Source: Denitrobacterium sp024691475 | GTDB lineage: Bacteria; Actinomycetota; Coriobacteriia; Coriobacteriales; Eggerthellaceae | Direction of reading: 5' to 3' | Length of the DNA: 29,531 bases | Assembly (NCBI GenBank): GCA_024691475.1 | Contig: JAILNP010000128.1 | Location: 1 to 29,531 of the forward strand | Part shown: in pieces, positions 15,321-22,734 of the stretch | Layout: the number at the start of each line of letters is the position of its first letter | How positions within the stretch are numbered: the stretch's first letter is position 1 | Notes under the pieces: generated by a model | What the model saw: the letters and a program-made list of their open reading frames with translations, nothing else | What the model was told of the DNA's origin: nothing | Database searches by the model: none | Translations under genes and position numbers: made by a program

Positions 15321-16643
15321 TTACGCCGTAGGAGCGCCATCCTCGTTGGACGTGCCTTCAGCGGGAGCATTCTGAGGCTGCGCCGGTGCGCTCGTCTCTT
15401 CCGCTGCGGGAGCAGGAGCGGCCGGGGCCTCGACGGCAGGGGCGGCAGGTTCCGTAGCCGGAGCTTCAGGCGCGGGAGCTGCCGGAGCCTCGGGAGCTAC
15501 AGGGGCCTCGGGAGCGGGAACCACCACGGGAGCCGTAGCAACCACGGGCGTGGTGGGCGCAACCTGAGGAGCAGGCTGCGCCGCCGGGGCTTCCTGCTGC
15601 GCCACGGGAGCGGCTGCAGGCTGGGGCTGGGTCGGCTGAGCAACGGGAGCGGCCTGCGTAGGCTGAGCCTGGGGCTGCTGCACGGGCTGGGCCTGAGGCT
15701 GCTGAGCCTGATAGGGCTGCTGGTACGTCTGGTACGGAGCCTGCTGCTGAGCCTCAAAGGGCATGGGGTCGGCCTGAGCGCCCCACTGGGCAACATCGAA
15801 CTGACGCGTCCAATAGCCCAGCGCACGAGCGGTAAGGATGATCATGAACGCATCGAACACGCAGCAGATGTACGCCAGAATGATGATGAACACGAACAGA
15901 ATGCCCAGCATAGGCAGAATGGCCGACAGAACGGCAGCAAACTGGTTCGACCCCGTAACGCCATACGGATACGAGTAGCCATAGTACGTAGAACCGTCCA
16001 GTGCAGCGATCTGGGGCGCAACCGACGCGAAGCAGATCGCAAATACGATCATGCTCAGGACGAACAGGATAATACCGAAGATGAGACCGAAAATGAGGTT
16101 CATGCCGAAGATGCGGAAGAGGCCGCCGCCATCGTGACGCATCATCTTCCAGATCTTGCCAAACTGAAGACCCGCGCTGATGTTGTCGTAAATGGAAGCG
16201 CGCATCGAGCCTACCCAGGTGAAGAACATGGCGGCAAACGTAGCCACCATGTAAATCAGGTAGAACAACATGGCAAAGCCCGCAGCGGCGCCGGCGCCGG
16301 CATTGACGCCATAAGACGCGTGCGACGCAACCGAGGAAGTGGCGGAAAGAACGTCCGAGATGATCAGGAAGACCAGGGGAACGAGCGAGATCACCAGCGC
16401 AACCAGGAAAAGGAACCAACCGCGGCGATACAGCTTGCCGTCTTCATTTGCGAAAATGCGCGCGGGAAGCGGCTTATGCACGTTCCACGCGATATCGCGC
16501 GCCCAGCCATACGCATAGCCAAGCAGCACGATCTGGCCGAATACCGGCACGAACTGGAGCAGCGCGAGCAAGCACATCTTGCCGAACCACCCCTGCGTGG
16601 ACTTGATATCCGCCCATGCGGTAGAGAAGTATCCTGCCTGCAT
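15321..16643 (-). CDS. DUF4013 membrane protein with a long Gln/Pro/Ala-rich C-terminal tail
   Basis: Residues 1 to about 280 form a DUF4013-type membrane domain. It opens with a tryptophan/glycine segment (FSTAWADIKSTQGWFGKM) and a helix ending PVFGQIVLLGYAYGWARD, the family hallmark. Four or five further hydrophobic segments follow. From about residue 295 to the end the protein is a low-complexity tail: first Gln/Pro/Tyr-rich (QQQAPYQTYQQPYQAQQ), then long Ala/Pro/Glu blocks such as APEAPVAPEAPAAPAPEAPA. The tail is probably disordered and could reach into or through the cell wall, or lie in the cytoplasm; the topology is not settled. Function is unknown. ATG 16643 has AGGAG 7 bases upstream. 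The gene has its own -10 box and terminator, so it seems monocistronic. Confidence 0.85.
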   Translation of the reverse strand: MQAGYFSTAWADIKSTQGWFGKMCLLALLQFVPVFGQIVLLGYAYGWARDIAWNVHKPLPARIFANEDGKLYRRGWFLFLVALVISLVPLVFLIISDVLSATSSVASHASYGVNAGAGAAAGFAMLFYLIYMVATFAAMFFTWVGSMRASIYDNISAGLQFGKIWKMMRHDGGGLFRIFGMNLIFGLIFGIILFVLSMIVFAICFASVAPQIAALDGSTYYGYSYPYGVTGSNQFAAVLSAILPMLGILFVFIIILAYICCVFDAFMIILTARALGYWTRQFDVAQWGAQADPMPFEAQQQAPYQTYQQPYQAQQPQAQPVQQPQAQPTQAAPVAQPTQPQPAAAPVAQQEAPAAQPAPQVAPTTPVVATAPVVVPAPEAPVAPEAPAAPAPEAPATEPAAPAVEAPAAPAPAAEETSAPAQPQNAPAEGTSNEDGAPTA

Positions 16644-16679
16644 GTAATAACTCCTATCCTTGCATCTACAGGTGCGTCT

Positions 16680-16685
16680 ATTATA
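16680..16685 (-). promoter_or_regulatory. -10 box of the DUF4013 gene
   Basis: A perfect TATAAT on the minus strand lies 37 bases before the DUF4013 start codon. No convincing -35 hexamer is visible at the usual distance. Confidence 0.5.
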
Positions 16686-16889
16686 AACAATTGTCTCCCA
16701 ACTCGGTATTTCCGCGGCAAAGATACTACAAGTTGAGTAGGCGCAAGCAAGGAGGAGCCAAGGTAGACGCTAGACGGAACGCTGCATGTCATCCTAACCG
16801 GACAACTCAGTGAACGCCAAGGGGCGGAACGTTTCGGGATGGAAGCTTATTCGCATCCAACGACTGCGCGGCACCCAAATAGGCGTCAA

Positions 16890-17106
16890 AACAAAGCTTG
16901 GCAAAATCGAGAGCCATTTTGTAAAAAAATCGCCGTTCTGCACATGAATCCCCGCGATTTGGGGCCTTACAAGAGGCAAGCGGACCCCTTCACACTCCCC
17001 GTCAGCATTGCCCCAGGTCGAATTCCTTCATCCTCATACTCAAACGTTAGAAAATGTGCAGAACGGCGAATTTTTTACATTTTGCCAGCCGATTCTGCCC
17101 AAATCG
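16890..17106. repeat. Long imperfect inverted repeat with about 108-bp spacer
   Basis: The core arms are 16921-16945 and 17054-17078. They are 25 bases each and reverse complements of one another with a single mismatch; both contain CGCCGTTCTGCACAT or its complement. Outside the core, weaker similarity continues on both sides, with GGCAAAAT near 16900 opposing ATTTTGCC near 17085. The arms may thus be about 50 bases. The shape could be a small non-autonomous mobile element, a dispersed palindromic repeat, or an RNA structure. No transposase is present. Confidence 0.65.
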
Positions 17107-17145
17107 CGCGCAGGCCTCGCCCGCCGCTGCCGCGGCGCTCGGCCC

Positions 17146-17168
17146 CGAACGCGCCGCTGGCGCGTTCG
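17146..17168. repeat. GC-rich perfect hairpin near tRNA-Phe
   Basis: CGAACGCGCC and GGCGCGTTCG form a perfect 10-bp stem with a 3-base loop. It lies about 75 bases beyond the 3' end of tRNA-Phe. There is no T-run on either side, so it is not a standard terminator. Confidence 0.5.
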
Positions 17169-17212
17169 CCCTTCGCAGGGTTCAAGTCCCTACGGGGTTT
17201 GCGGACATGAAA

Positions 17213-17232
17213 AGGCCCCATTGCTGGGGCCT
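17213..17232 (-). terminator. Terminator of tRNA-Phe
   Basis: AGGCCCC and GGGGCCT form a 7-bp stem with a 6-base loop, followed by TTTC on the minus strand, 9 bases past the tRNA CCA end. Confidence 0.75.
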
Positions 17233-17241
17233 GTACGATCA

Positions 17242-17317
17242 TGGTGGTCGGAGGGGGACTTGAACCCTCGGCACGGGGATTTTCAGTCCCCTGCTCTACC
17301 AACTGAGCTACCCGACC
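17242..17317 (-). tRNA. tRNA-Phe (anticodon GAA)
   Basis: The minus strand folds into a 76-base cloverleaf with the 3' CCA encoded. The acceptor stem is GGTCGGG with TCCGACC (one G-T pair at the base), the D-arm is GCTC/GAGC, and the anticodon arm GGGGA/TCCCC holds the loop CTGAAAA with anticodon GAA. The T-loop is TTCAAGT. The T-stem GAGGG/CCCCC has one A-C mismatch at the second pair (positions 50-64), which is unusual but tolerable. It has its own promoter and terminator and is therefore a single-gene unit. Confidence 0.97.
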
Positions 17318-17351
17318 AGTTATGTGGCGCCTCATCGAAGCGCGAGTTGAA

Positions 17352-17380
17352 ATTATACCCATCACCCCGCAGTCGGTCAA
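17352..17380 (-). promoter_or_regulatory. Strong promoter of tRNA-Phe
   Basis: On the minus strand TTGACC (17380-17375) and a perfect TATAAT (17357-17352) are separated by exactly 17 bp, a near-consensus housekeeping promoter. The transcript would have a leader of about 28 bases before the mature tRNA. Confidence 0.88.
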
Positions 17381-17456
17381 GCGGGATTTTTCGTTCACGA
17401 AGCGCACACGATTAGCAACATCTACACGCCCATGAACAAGGGGCAACGACAACGTC

Positions 17457-18791
17457 CTATCCTCGCGGAGCGTCCTCTATGCCACCGGTGGACGCTAACA
17501 CGAAACGACGGTTCTTCTCGTAGAACTCCATAAGGTCGCGCAATGCGCTTTCCGAAAGCCCCACCACGGGAAAGTCGTCGACGATCTCGACATTCACGCG
17601 GGCGTCGCACAAAGCGCCCAGGCTATCCTGGACTTCTTCCATGGCAACGGACACATCTGCGGCGTCGGCCGTAAGCATGTCGGCAAACTGAGTGGCCGCA
17701 TAGCGCACGCGCTTGGCACGCTTGCGCACCGTATGCGTTTCCTCGGCGTCTTCGATATGCAAAGCCCCCAACCGTGCATAGATATCGGAAACCATGCCAT
17801 TGAAGCGCTTCTGCACAATACCCGCAGGAAGACCGCCCCACGAATACTGCCGCTTCCATTCGATGCGATTCACCTCTGCCGATACTCGGCTAAGACGCTT
17901 ACGCACCTTCTTGCCGTGGAGCTGGCGATACACCCTGCCCCGCTCGTCATTGCGCTGGATGTTCACCGCGCTCAGCAGGCCCTGGTCTATGCCCTCCTGT
18001 TCGGCAAGCTCCACATAGAGCACGTCAAGCTCGCGCAGACGCGACGTAAGCCGCACAACCTCGCGCAGATCATCCTGCATGGACGCATTCTGCCCCTTCT
18101 TCTGGAAGGGGCGCACGAACGCAAGCAAGCTGCGAAACGTGCGGATGGACACGCGAAACTTGTGCATCGTCTCCACATCGGAAGGGTCGGCCAAAAACGA
18201 GATGAGCCGCTTGTGAACCGTCTCGTTTGCGGACTTCAACTTGTGCTCCATCTCGATGAGCGTCTTCCAGCGCTTTGCCTCGGGACCCTGCACGAACCAC
18301 AGCAAACGCGTATCAGGCTCTTGCTCCACGGCGGCATGCGCAGACCAGGAAATGCGAATTGCCGCCATACCACCCGTAGCGAAAGGCAGATGAACGCCCG
18401 TCAGGCGCTCGGCGATGTCTTCGATCATGGGGTTATGGCCCACGGCATACACCACGCGCGATGACGTGTTGCGCAGCTCCTCCAGGAACATATCCTCGTT
18501 CTGCCCCAGCAAGGACGTGCAAGGGCGCATCTCTGGCTCGATGGGCAAGCCCTCGTTCTGCAGCGAAGCAAGCAGCTCTTCGGCCGTGCCCACCGCACGC
18601 TCGGCAGGACTCGTCCAGATTTGCGCGGGCTCCAGAACCACGCCCTCGAAATCCAGGCGACGGGCTACGAGCGGCATATGCGCACGCAAGGCACGCCTTC
18701 CCGCTTCGGTAAGCTCGCGCTGTTCATCGGGTATGTCCTGGTTTCGCGTTTGCGCTTTCCCATGCCGCACAAGCACGAGTATCTTGTCCAT
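17457..18791 (-). CDS. SixA-type histidine phosphatase fused to a CHAD domain
   Basis: The 444-residue protein has two parts. Residues 1 to about 165 are a small histidine phosphatase of the SixA type: the RHG motif at LVLVRHGKAQ (Arg9, His10, Gly11), TSPAERAVGTAEEL, and the second catalytic His119 in YAVGHNPMIED. Residues about 185-440 are a CHAD domain, a helical bundle with conserved histidines and basic residues that binds polyphosphate. VHKRL, MHKFRVSIRTFRSLLAF (His210, Arg213, Arg217), SRLRELDV and HTVRKRAKRVRYA show it. The natural inference is a phosphatase brought to polyphosphate or acting on a phosphorylated partner. It follows cydB after 21 bp, but no good ribosome site precedes the ATG, so coupling to cydB is possible. 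Substrate unknown. Confidence 0.88.
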   Translation of the reverse strand: MDKILVLVRHGKAQTRNQDIPDEQRELTEAGRRALRAHMPLVARRLDFEGVVLEPAQIWTSPAERAVGTAEELLASLQNEGLPIEPEMRPCTSLLGQNEDMFLEELRNTSSRVVYAVGHNPMIEDIAERLTGVHLPFATGGMAAIRISWSAHAAVEQEPDTRLLWFVQGPEAKRWKTLIEMEHKLKSANETVHKRLISFLADPSDVETMHKFRVSIRTFRSLLAFVRPFQKKGQNASMQDDLREVVRLTSRLRELDVLYVELAEQEGIDQGLLSAVNIQRNDERGRVYRQLHGKKVRKRLSRVSAEVNRIEWKRQYSWGGLPAGIVQKRFNGMVSDIYARLGALHIEDAEETHTVRKRAKRVRYAATQFADMLTADAADVSVAMEEVQDSLGALCDARVNVEIVDDFPVVGLSESALRDLMEFYEKNRRFVLASTGGIEDAPRG

Positions 18792-18812
18792 GAATCATTG
18801 TCCCATCGAGGC

Positions 18813-19826
18813 TCATTCCGCCGCGTCATCACTGGAAACGCGACCGGCAAACGAACGGTACACAAGGAAATGATAAAGCAAGACCAGCGGAAGGCCAATG
18901 CACGTGATGACCGTCATGGCGCCCAGCGCAGCGTCGCTGGAAGCCGCACTCGCCACGGTAATGGACAACGCAGCATCGGTTGCCGGAACGATATTCGGGA
19001 ACAACGTCGTGGCGATCAGGGCCACCAGCCCCACGCATACAAGGCTCGAAAGAGCAAACTGGACAAGGTCGCTCGCATTGCGCAGAAGCAAGCACGCCAC
19101 GAGGGGCAACACGATTACGCAGACGCATGCAATACGCGCGGCGACAGGAACGCTACCCGCTGTACCCGAGGCGCCAAGCGTAAAGTACGCAAGAGTTGCC
19201 AGGCCGAACACCACCAACACAGACAACGCAAGCGTCTTTCGCAGCGCTACGGCGAGACTATGCTGCCTGCCAGGTAACGTCTTCAGCGCAATCCACGCCG
19301 CACCCTGAAGCAGGCACTGGGCAAGGCCCAACACGCCACACACCAGCGCAAACGGATTGAGCAAGGCAAAGAACCCGCCCGTATAGTCGCCATTGGCATT
19401 CAAAACGATGCCCTCGATGACGTTTCCCACGGCCACGCCGAACAAAAGCGCCGGAAGCAAGCTGCCCACGAAAAACAGGGCATCCCATATATGCGCATTG
19501 CCCTTGTCATGAGCGTAGAGTTCCAAGGACACGGCACGCACGATCAGGCCGAACAGAACCAGCATGATGGCCAGGTAGAACCCCGAGAACGTGCATGCAT
19601 ACGCAGGCGCGAACGCGGCAAACAACGCGCCACCCGCCGTAAGCAGCCAAACCTCGTTGCCGTCCCAAACCGGGCCGATAACGCGACGAAGCAGCGCCTT
19701 CTCGCCGTCGCTCTTGCCCAGAAACGGGTAAAGCACGCCCACGCCCAAATCGAAGCCATCCAGAACGAAGTACCCCGCGATGAGAACGAAGATGAGAATG
19801 AACCAGAGAACTTGAAGGAACGTCAT
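18813..19826 (-). CDS. cydB: Cytochrome bd quinol oxidase subunit II CydB
   Basis: CydB is the second membrane subunit of cytochrome bd, which oxidises quinol and reduces oxygen to water with high affinity. The 337-residue protein has about eight or nine hydrophobic segments. The N-terminus LQVLWFILIFVLIAGYFVLD followed by GFDLGVGVLYPFLGK is the family hallmark, and PVWDGNEVWLLTAGGALFAAF is the conserved loop. ATG 19826 lies 2 bp after the cydA stop, with AAAGGGGG about 10 bases upstream. cydCD, needed for assembly in many bacteria, are not in the window. Confidence 0.96.
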   Translation of the reverse strand: MTFLQVLWFILIFVLIAGYFVLDGFDLGVGVLYPFLGKSDGEKALLRRVIGPVWDGNEVWLLTAGGALFAAFAPAYACTFSGFYLAIMLVLFGLIVRAVSLELYAHDKGNAHIWDALFFVGSLLPALLFGVAVGNVIEGIVLNANGDYTGGFFALLNPFALVCGVLGLAQCLLQGAAWIALKTLPGRQHSLAVALRKTLALSVLVVFGLATLAYFTLGASGTAGSVPVAARIACVCVIVLPLVACLLLRNASDLVQFALSSLVCVGLVALIATTLFPNIVPATDAALSITVASAASSDAALGAMTVITCIGLPLVLLYHFLVYRSFAGRVSSDDAAE

Positions 19827-19828
19827 GG

Positions 19829-21187
19829 CTAGTTCGCCCCCTTTGCCTCGGACGATTCTATGGCGGCGGTGACGGGACCCTCCTTGATGATGCCCAGAGC
19901 AACGCGCAGGTACATCACCAAAATGAAGGCATACACCAAGACGAACAGCGCGATGGTGATGAGCAGCTGCGTGGCGTCAACCGACTGGGAGATCGCATCA
20001 GCGGTTCGCAGCTCCTCCCAAACGATCCATGGCTGCCTGCCGACTTCGGTTACCATCCAACCCGTCTGGATGGCGATAAACGGGAACAACGGCGCAAACA
20101 TGAGCGCCTTGAGCAAACCGCGTGAGGGTTCCGCCCCCTTGCGAACGCGCAGGGTGGCCACCAGGGAAAGGATGATCCATACCCCAATCGCGCCAAACAT
20201 GGCAACCATGAGGTGGTACGCCTGGAAGACGATCTGCACGGGGGCCGTCTCGCCATATTTAGCCTGCACCTGATGAAGACCAATATACGAGGTGGAAGGG
20301 TCGCCCGACGCCAGAATGGACGTCATGCCCTCAATGGGAACCTCGATGCCGACCACCGTCTCGTTTGCCTCGTCGACCCATCCGAAGACGTACATTCCCA
20401 CGGGGCCATCTTCGTATTGACCTTCCATGGCGGCAAGCTTTTCAGGCTGCTCGTTGGCAACCACCACAGCCTGCTGATGCATCGCGGGGATCATGAGAAC
20501 GCAGGCGACGATGGCGACAACCGTGGCCGTTACCAGAGTCTTCTTCCCGAATTCGCCCTTGCCATTGCGCATATGGTAAGCACCGATGGCAATGGCCACG
20601 AACGCGCCCATGATGATGAGGGCGATGATGGTGTGTGCATAGCGCGCCACCACCGAGGGATTGAACGCCGCAGCCCAGAAGTCGGTGAGCACGGCCTTGC
20701 TGCCATCGGCGGCGATCTCGTATCCCGCAGGAGTCTGCATCCACGAATTGGCAATGAGAATCCACAGTGCCGAAAGCAGTGACCCAGCCCACACCAGCCA
20801 CGACGCGACTAGATAGAACTTCGGGGATACTTTGTCGCGACCAAAGAGCACCACGCCCAGGAAGGTGCTTTCCAGGAAGAAGGCGAACAAAGCCTCTGCC
20901 GCCAAGGGCGCGCCAAAGATGTCACCCACGAAGCGCGAGTAGTCGGCCCAATTGGTACCGAAGGCGAATTCCATGGTAATGCCCGTAGCTACGCCCACTG
21001 CAAACGTGGTGGTAAAGAGCCTGACCCAGAAACGCGCCGAAGCCTGGTCGGCTGCATCGCCCGAACGATACGCACGCGTTTGCGCAAGCGCCATGATCAG
21101 CCCTAAGCCAATGGATAGCGGCACAAACAAGAAATGATATGCCACGGTGAACGCAAACTGGAACCGCGACAAGACGACAACGTCCAT
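19829..21187 (-). CDS. cydA: Cytochrome bd quinol oxidase subunit I CydA
   Basis: CydA carries hemes b558, b595 and d and the quinol site. The 452-residue protein keeps the key residues: His18 in VAYHFLFVPLSIG (heme ligand), Glu98 and Glu106 in AAEALFAFFLEST, His185 in RYAHTIIAL, and GRQPW in the quinol-site region TEVGRQPWIVWEEL. Its length is nearer the short Q-loop type than the E. coli long form (522). A GTG five codons upstream would be in frame, but ATG 21187 has AAGGGGG at a good distance and the expected start MDVVVLSRFQFAFT. It is the first gene of cydA-cydB, following a terminator, so a promoter should lie within 21188-21265; none was convincing. Confidence 0.96.
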   Translation of the reverse strand: MDVVVLSRFQFAFTVAYHFLFVPLSIGLGLIMALAQTRAYRSGDAADQASARFWVRLFTTTFAVGVATGITMEFAFGTNWADYSRFVGDIFGAPLAAEALFAFFLESTFLGVVLFGRDKVSPKFYLVASWLVWAGSLLSALWILIANSWMQTPAGYEIAADGSKAVLTDFWAAAFNPSVVARYAHTIIALIIMGAFVAIAIGAYHMRNGKGEFGKKTLVTATVVAIVACVLMIPAMHQQAVVVANEQPEKLAAMEGQYEDGPVGMYVFGWVDEANETVVGIEVPIEGMTSILASGDPSTSYIGLHQVQAKYGETAPVQIVFQAYHLMVAMFGAIGVWIILSLVATLRVRKGAEPSRGLLKALMFAPLFPFIAIQTGWMVTEVGRQPWIVWEELRTADAISQSVDATQLLITIALFVLVYAFILVMYLRVALGIIKEGPVTAAIESSEAKGAN

Positions 21188-21269
21188 CCCTACCCCCTTC
21201 ACTCCACCTGGATGCTACCGTTCAGATTATCACGAAATCTGCACAATTCATACGGGTAGAAATAAAAAA

Positions 21270-21295
21270 CGGCGTAACGGATGGCCGTTACGCCG
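21270..21295 (-). terminator. Strong intrinsic terminator after the radical SAM gene
   Basis: An 11-bp perfect stem (CGGCGTAACGG with CCGTTACGCCG) has a 4-base loop and is followed on the minus strand by TTTTTTATTT. It lies 28 bases past the radical SAM stop and insulates cydAB. An A/T flank on the other side could let it act both ways. Confidence 0.9.
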
Positions 21296-21322
21296 CAAAA
21301 GGCAACCAGATGGGAACCAGCG

Positions 21323-22657
21323 CTAGAGAAGAGGCGAGCCCACCGAAATCTCGGGCGCAGCGGCGCAATTCTTGCCGTCGCCGAAGATGAGATCGCGCTC
21401 GAAGCCGGTAAGCTTGGCACGCGCCTGGTCGCGCAGGTTATTCACGCCGATGAAGAACTGGCGCATCATGGCAACCAGCAGGTAGCGACCCTTGGGGGAA
21501 AGCGTGATCTCGTCGCTGTTGTTGACGTCGAAGGCGCCCACAGCCGACATGAAGGCCATTTCGGCTAGCAAGCCACGCTCGACCGACATGCCGAAGTCCT
21601 CCTTGAACTGCTTCTTGTCGAGGCGCAGGCCAAAGAGCTGCATCATGAAGCGGTAGCGCATGCGATTGTGCAGCGAGAACGTCTGCTCGTCTTTCACGGA
21701 AAGCTTGCCCGCGGGAATGAGCTCGTTGTAATCGGTGACGCTGAAGGTGTTCACGTACAGCTTGCCATTCAGATACGTAATGCCACCCGAGCCAAGCGCA
21801 GGGTATTCCTCGTAGTCGACCACGTATTCGTCGATCATATCGCCTGCGGAACGGTCGAACGTCCAGGCGCTCGACATGCCAAAGCCGCCTTCGGTAAGGG
21901 CATGCCAGATGATGTCGTAGTAATGAGCCTCGCGGCTGTAATCTACCGCACCCACCGTAGCAGCAAGCGAGCGTTCCACCGAGGGAGATGCCATAAGCGG
22001 ATAGAACGTGGTCTGCGTCGCACCGCTTTCCAACACGTAGGCCAGATCGGTAATGAGCATTTCCTCGGTCTGTGCGGGGAAGTTAAAGATCATGTCGACG
22101 TTCATGGACTGGAAGTACGGCGAGGCAACCTTGATGCGCTCGAAAATCTCTTCATTGGTGCCGTACTTTTCCAGACGCCCCATCTGCTTGAGCAGGCCAT
22201 TATCGAAGCTCTGCACGCCCACGGAAAGGCGCTGCACGCGGCCTTCCAGCTTTTCCAGGTATTCCGGAATGAGGTGATTCGGATTCGTCTCACTGGAGAC
22301 TTCCTTGATGGAGAACATCTCGCGAGCCAGGTCAATCGTCTTGCAAAGCTCGTCGATCATGATGGTGGGCGTGCCACCGCCAATGTAGACGCTATCGAAG
22401 TCGTAGCCCTTGTCGGCGAGCATACGCATTTCGGTGCGCAGGTTCTCGAAATACGGCTTTGCGCGATCCTCGGCAAAGGGGAATCGATTGAACGAGCAAT
22501 ACGGGCACAGGCGCTCGCAGAACGGAATATGCATATAGAGCATATAGCGCCTACCCGGCTGAGGGCCCGGAATGTCGTGCTCCTTGCACGGGGAGAGTTT
22601 CAGGAAGTCATCCATACATCCACGAATGACACGTGAGAGAATTCGTTCTTCGAGCAT
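21323..22657 (-). CDS. Radical SAM protein, coproporphyrinogen III oxidase-like (HemN/HemW/HutW superfamily)
   Basis: The 444-residue protein has the radical SAM cluster motif C-x3-C-x2-C as CERLCPYC (Cys47, Cys51, Cys54) in YMHIPFCERLCPYCSFNR. It continues with SVYIGGGTPTIM, SSETNPNHLIPEYL and VQRLSVGVQSFDNGLL, the layout of the HemN/HemW group. The C-terminal part is longer than HemW and not diagnostic. Candidates are a HemW-like heme chaperone, an anaerobic heme-degrading ChuW/HutW-type enzyme, or a porphyrin enzyme. Its position beside cytochrome bd genes makes a heme link attractive, but the terminator between them shows separate transcription. ATG 22657 has AAGGA 6 bases upstream; a TTG two codons earlier is less likely. 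True HemN function is doubtful. Confidence 0.8.
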   Translation of the reverse strand: MLEERILSRVIRGCMDDFLKLSPCKEHDIPGPQPGRRYMLYMHIPFCERLCPYCSFNRFPFAEDRAKPYFENLRTEMRMLADKGYDFDSVYIGGGTPTIMIDELCKTIDLAREMFSIKEVSSETNPNHLIPEYLEKLEGRVQRLSVGVQSFDNGLLKQMGRLEKYGTNEEIFERIKVASPYFQSMNVDMIFNFPAQTEEMLITDLAYVLESGATQTTFYPLMASPSVERSLAATVGAVDYSREAHYYDIIWHALTEGGFGMSSAWTFDRSAGDMIDEYVVDYEEYPALGSGGITYLNGKLYVNTFSVTDYNELIPAGKLSVKDEQTFSLHNRMRYRFMMQLFGLRLDKKQFKEDFGMSVERGLLAEMAFMSAVGAFDVNNSDEITLSPKGRYLLVAMMRQFFIGVNNLRDQARAKLTGFERDLIFGDGKNCAAAPEISVGSPLL

Positions 22658-22679
22658 TGCCAATCCTTTTCACACACAC

Positions 22680-22701
22680 AGGGGACGCATGCGCGTCCCC
22701 T
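22680..22701 (-). terminator. Hairpin after purD
   Basis: AGGGGACGC and GCGTCCCCT form a perfect 9-bp stem with a 4-base loop, 34 bases past the purD stop. On the minus strand it is followed by GTGTGTGTG rather than Ts, so termination may be weak. Confidence 0.5.
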
Positions 22702-22734
22702 CAATTACTCTGAGTACCCCCCCTATGATGCGGG

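Larger units (their letters stand above)
16686..17212. other. Gene-free interval between tRNA-Phe and the DUF4013 gene
   Basis: About 530 bases hold no convincing gene. Open frames here overlap repeats and lack ribosome sites. The interval contains the long imperfect inverted repeat (about 16890-17106), a GC-rich 10-bp hairpin at 17146-17168, and a plus-strand tRNA T-arm-like stretch at 17175-17191. The part from 16700 to 16890 shows nothing I can identify. Confidence 0.7.

Noticed and set aside
15306..16736. Plus-strand Ser/Gly/Arg-rich open frame opposite the DUF4013 gene
   Set aside because: Its low complexity is the complement of the Ala/Pro/Gln tail; the minus-strand frame has a membrane domain, promoter, ribosome site and terminator.
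16839..17415. Plus-strand open frames in the interval before tRNA-Phe
   Set aside because: They run through the inverted repeat and the tRNA, and lack ribosome sites; similar short words in opposite frames come from the repeat arms.
17075..17452. Minus-strand open frame of 125 codons across the tRNA
   Set aside because: It contains GRVAQLVEQGTENPR, the well-known false translation of a tRNA gene.
21188..21265. Rex- or CRP-like site upstream of cydA (TTGTGC and CGTGAT spaced by 6)
   Set aside because: The halves are not inverted copies of each other, so the match to a TTGTGA/TCACAA type site fails.
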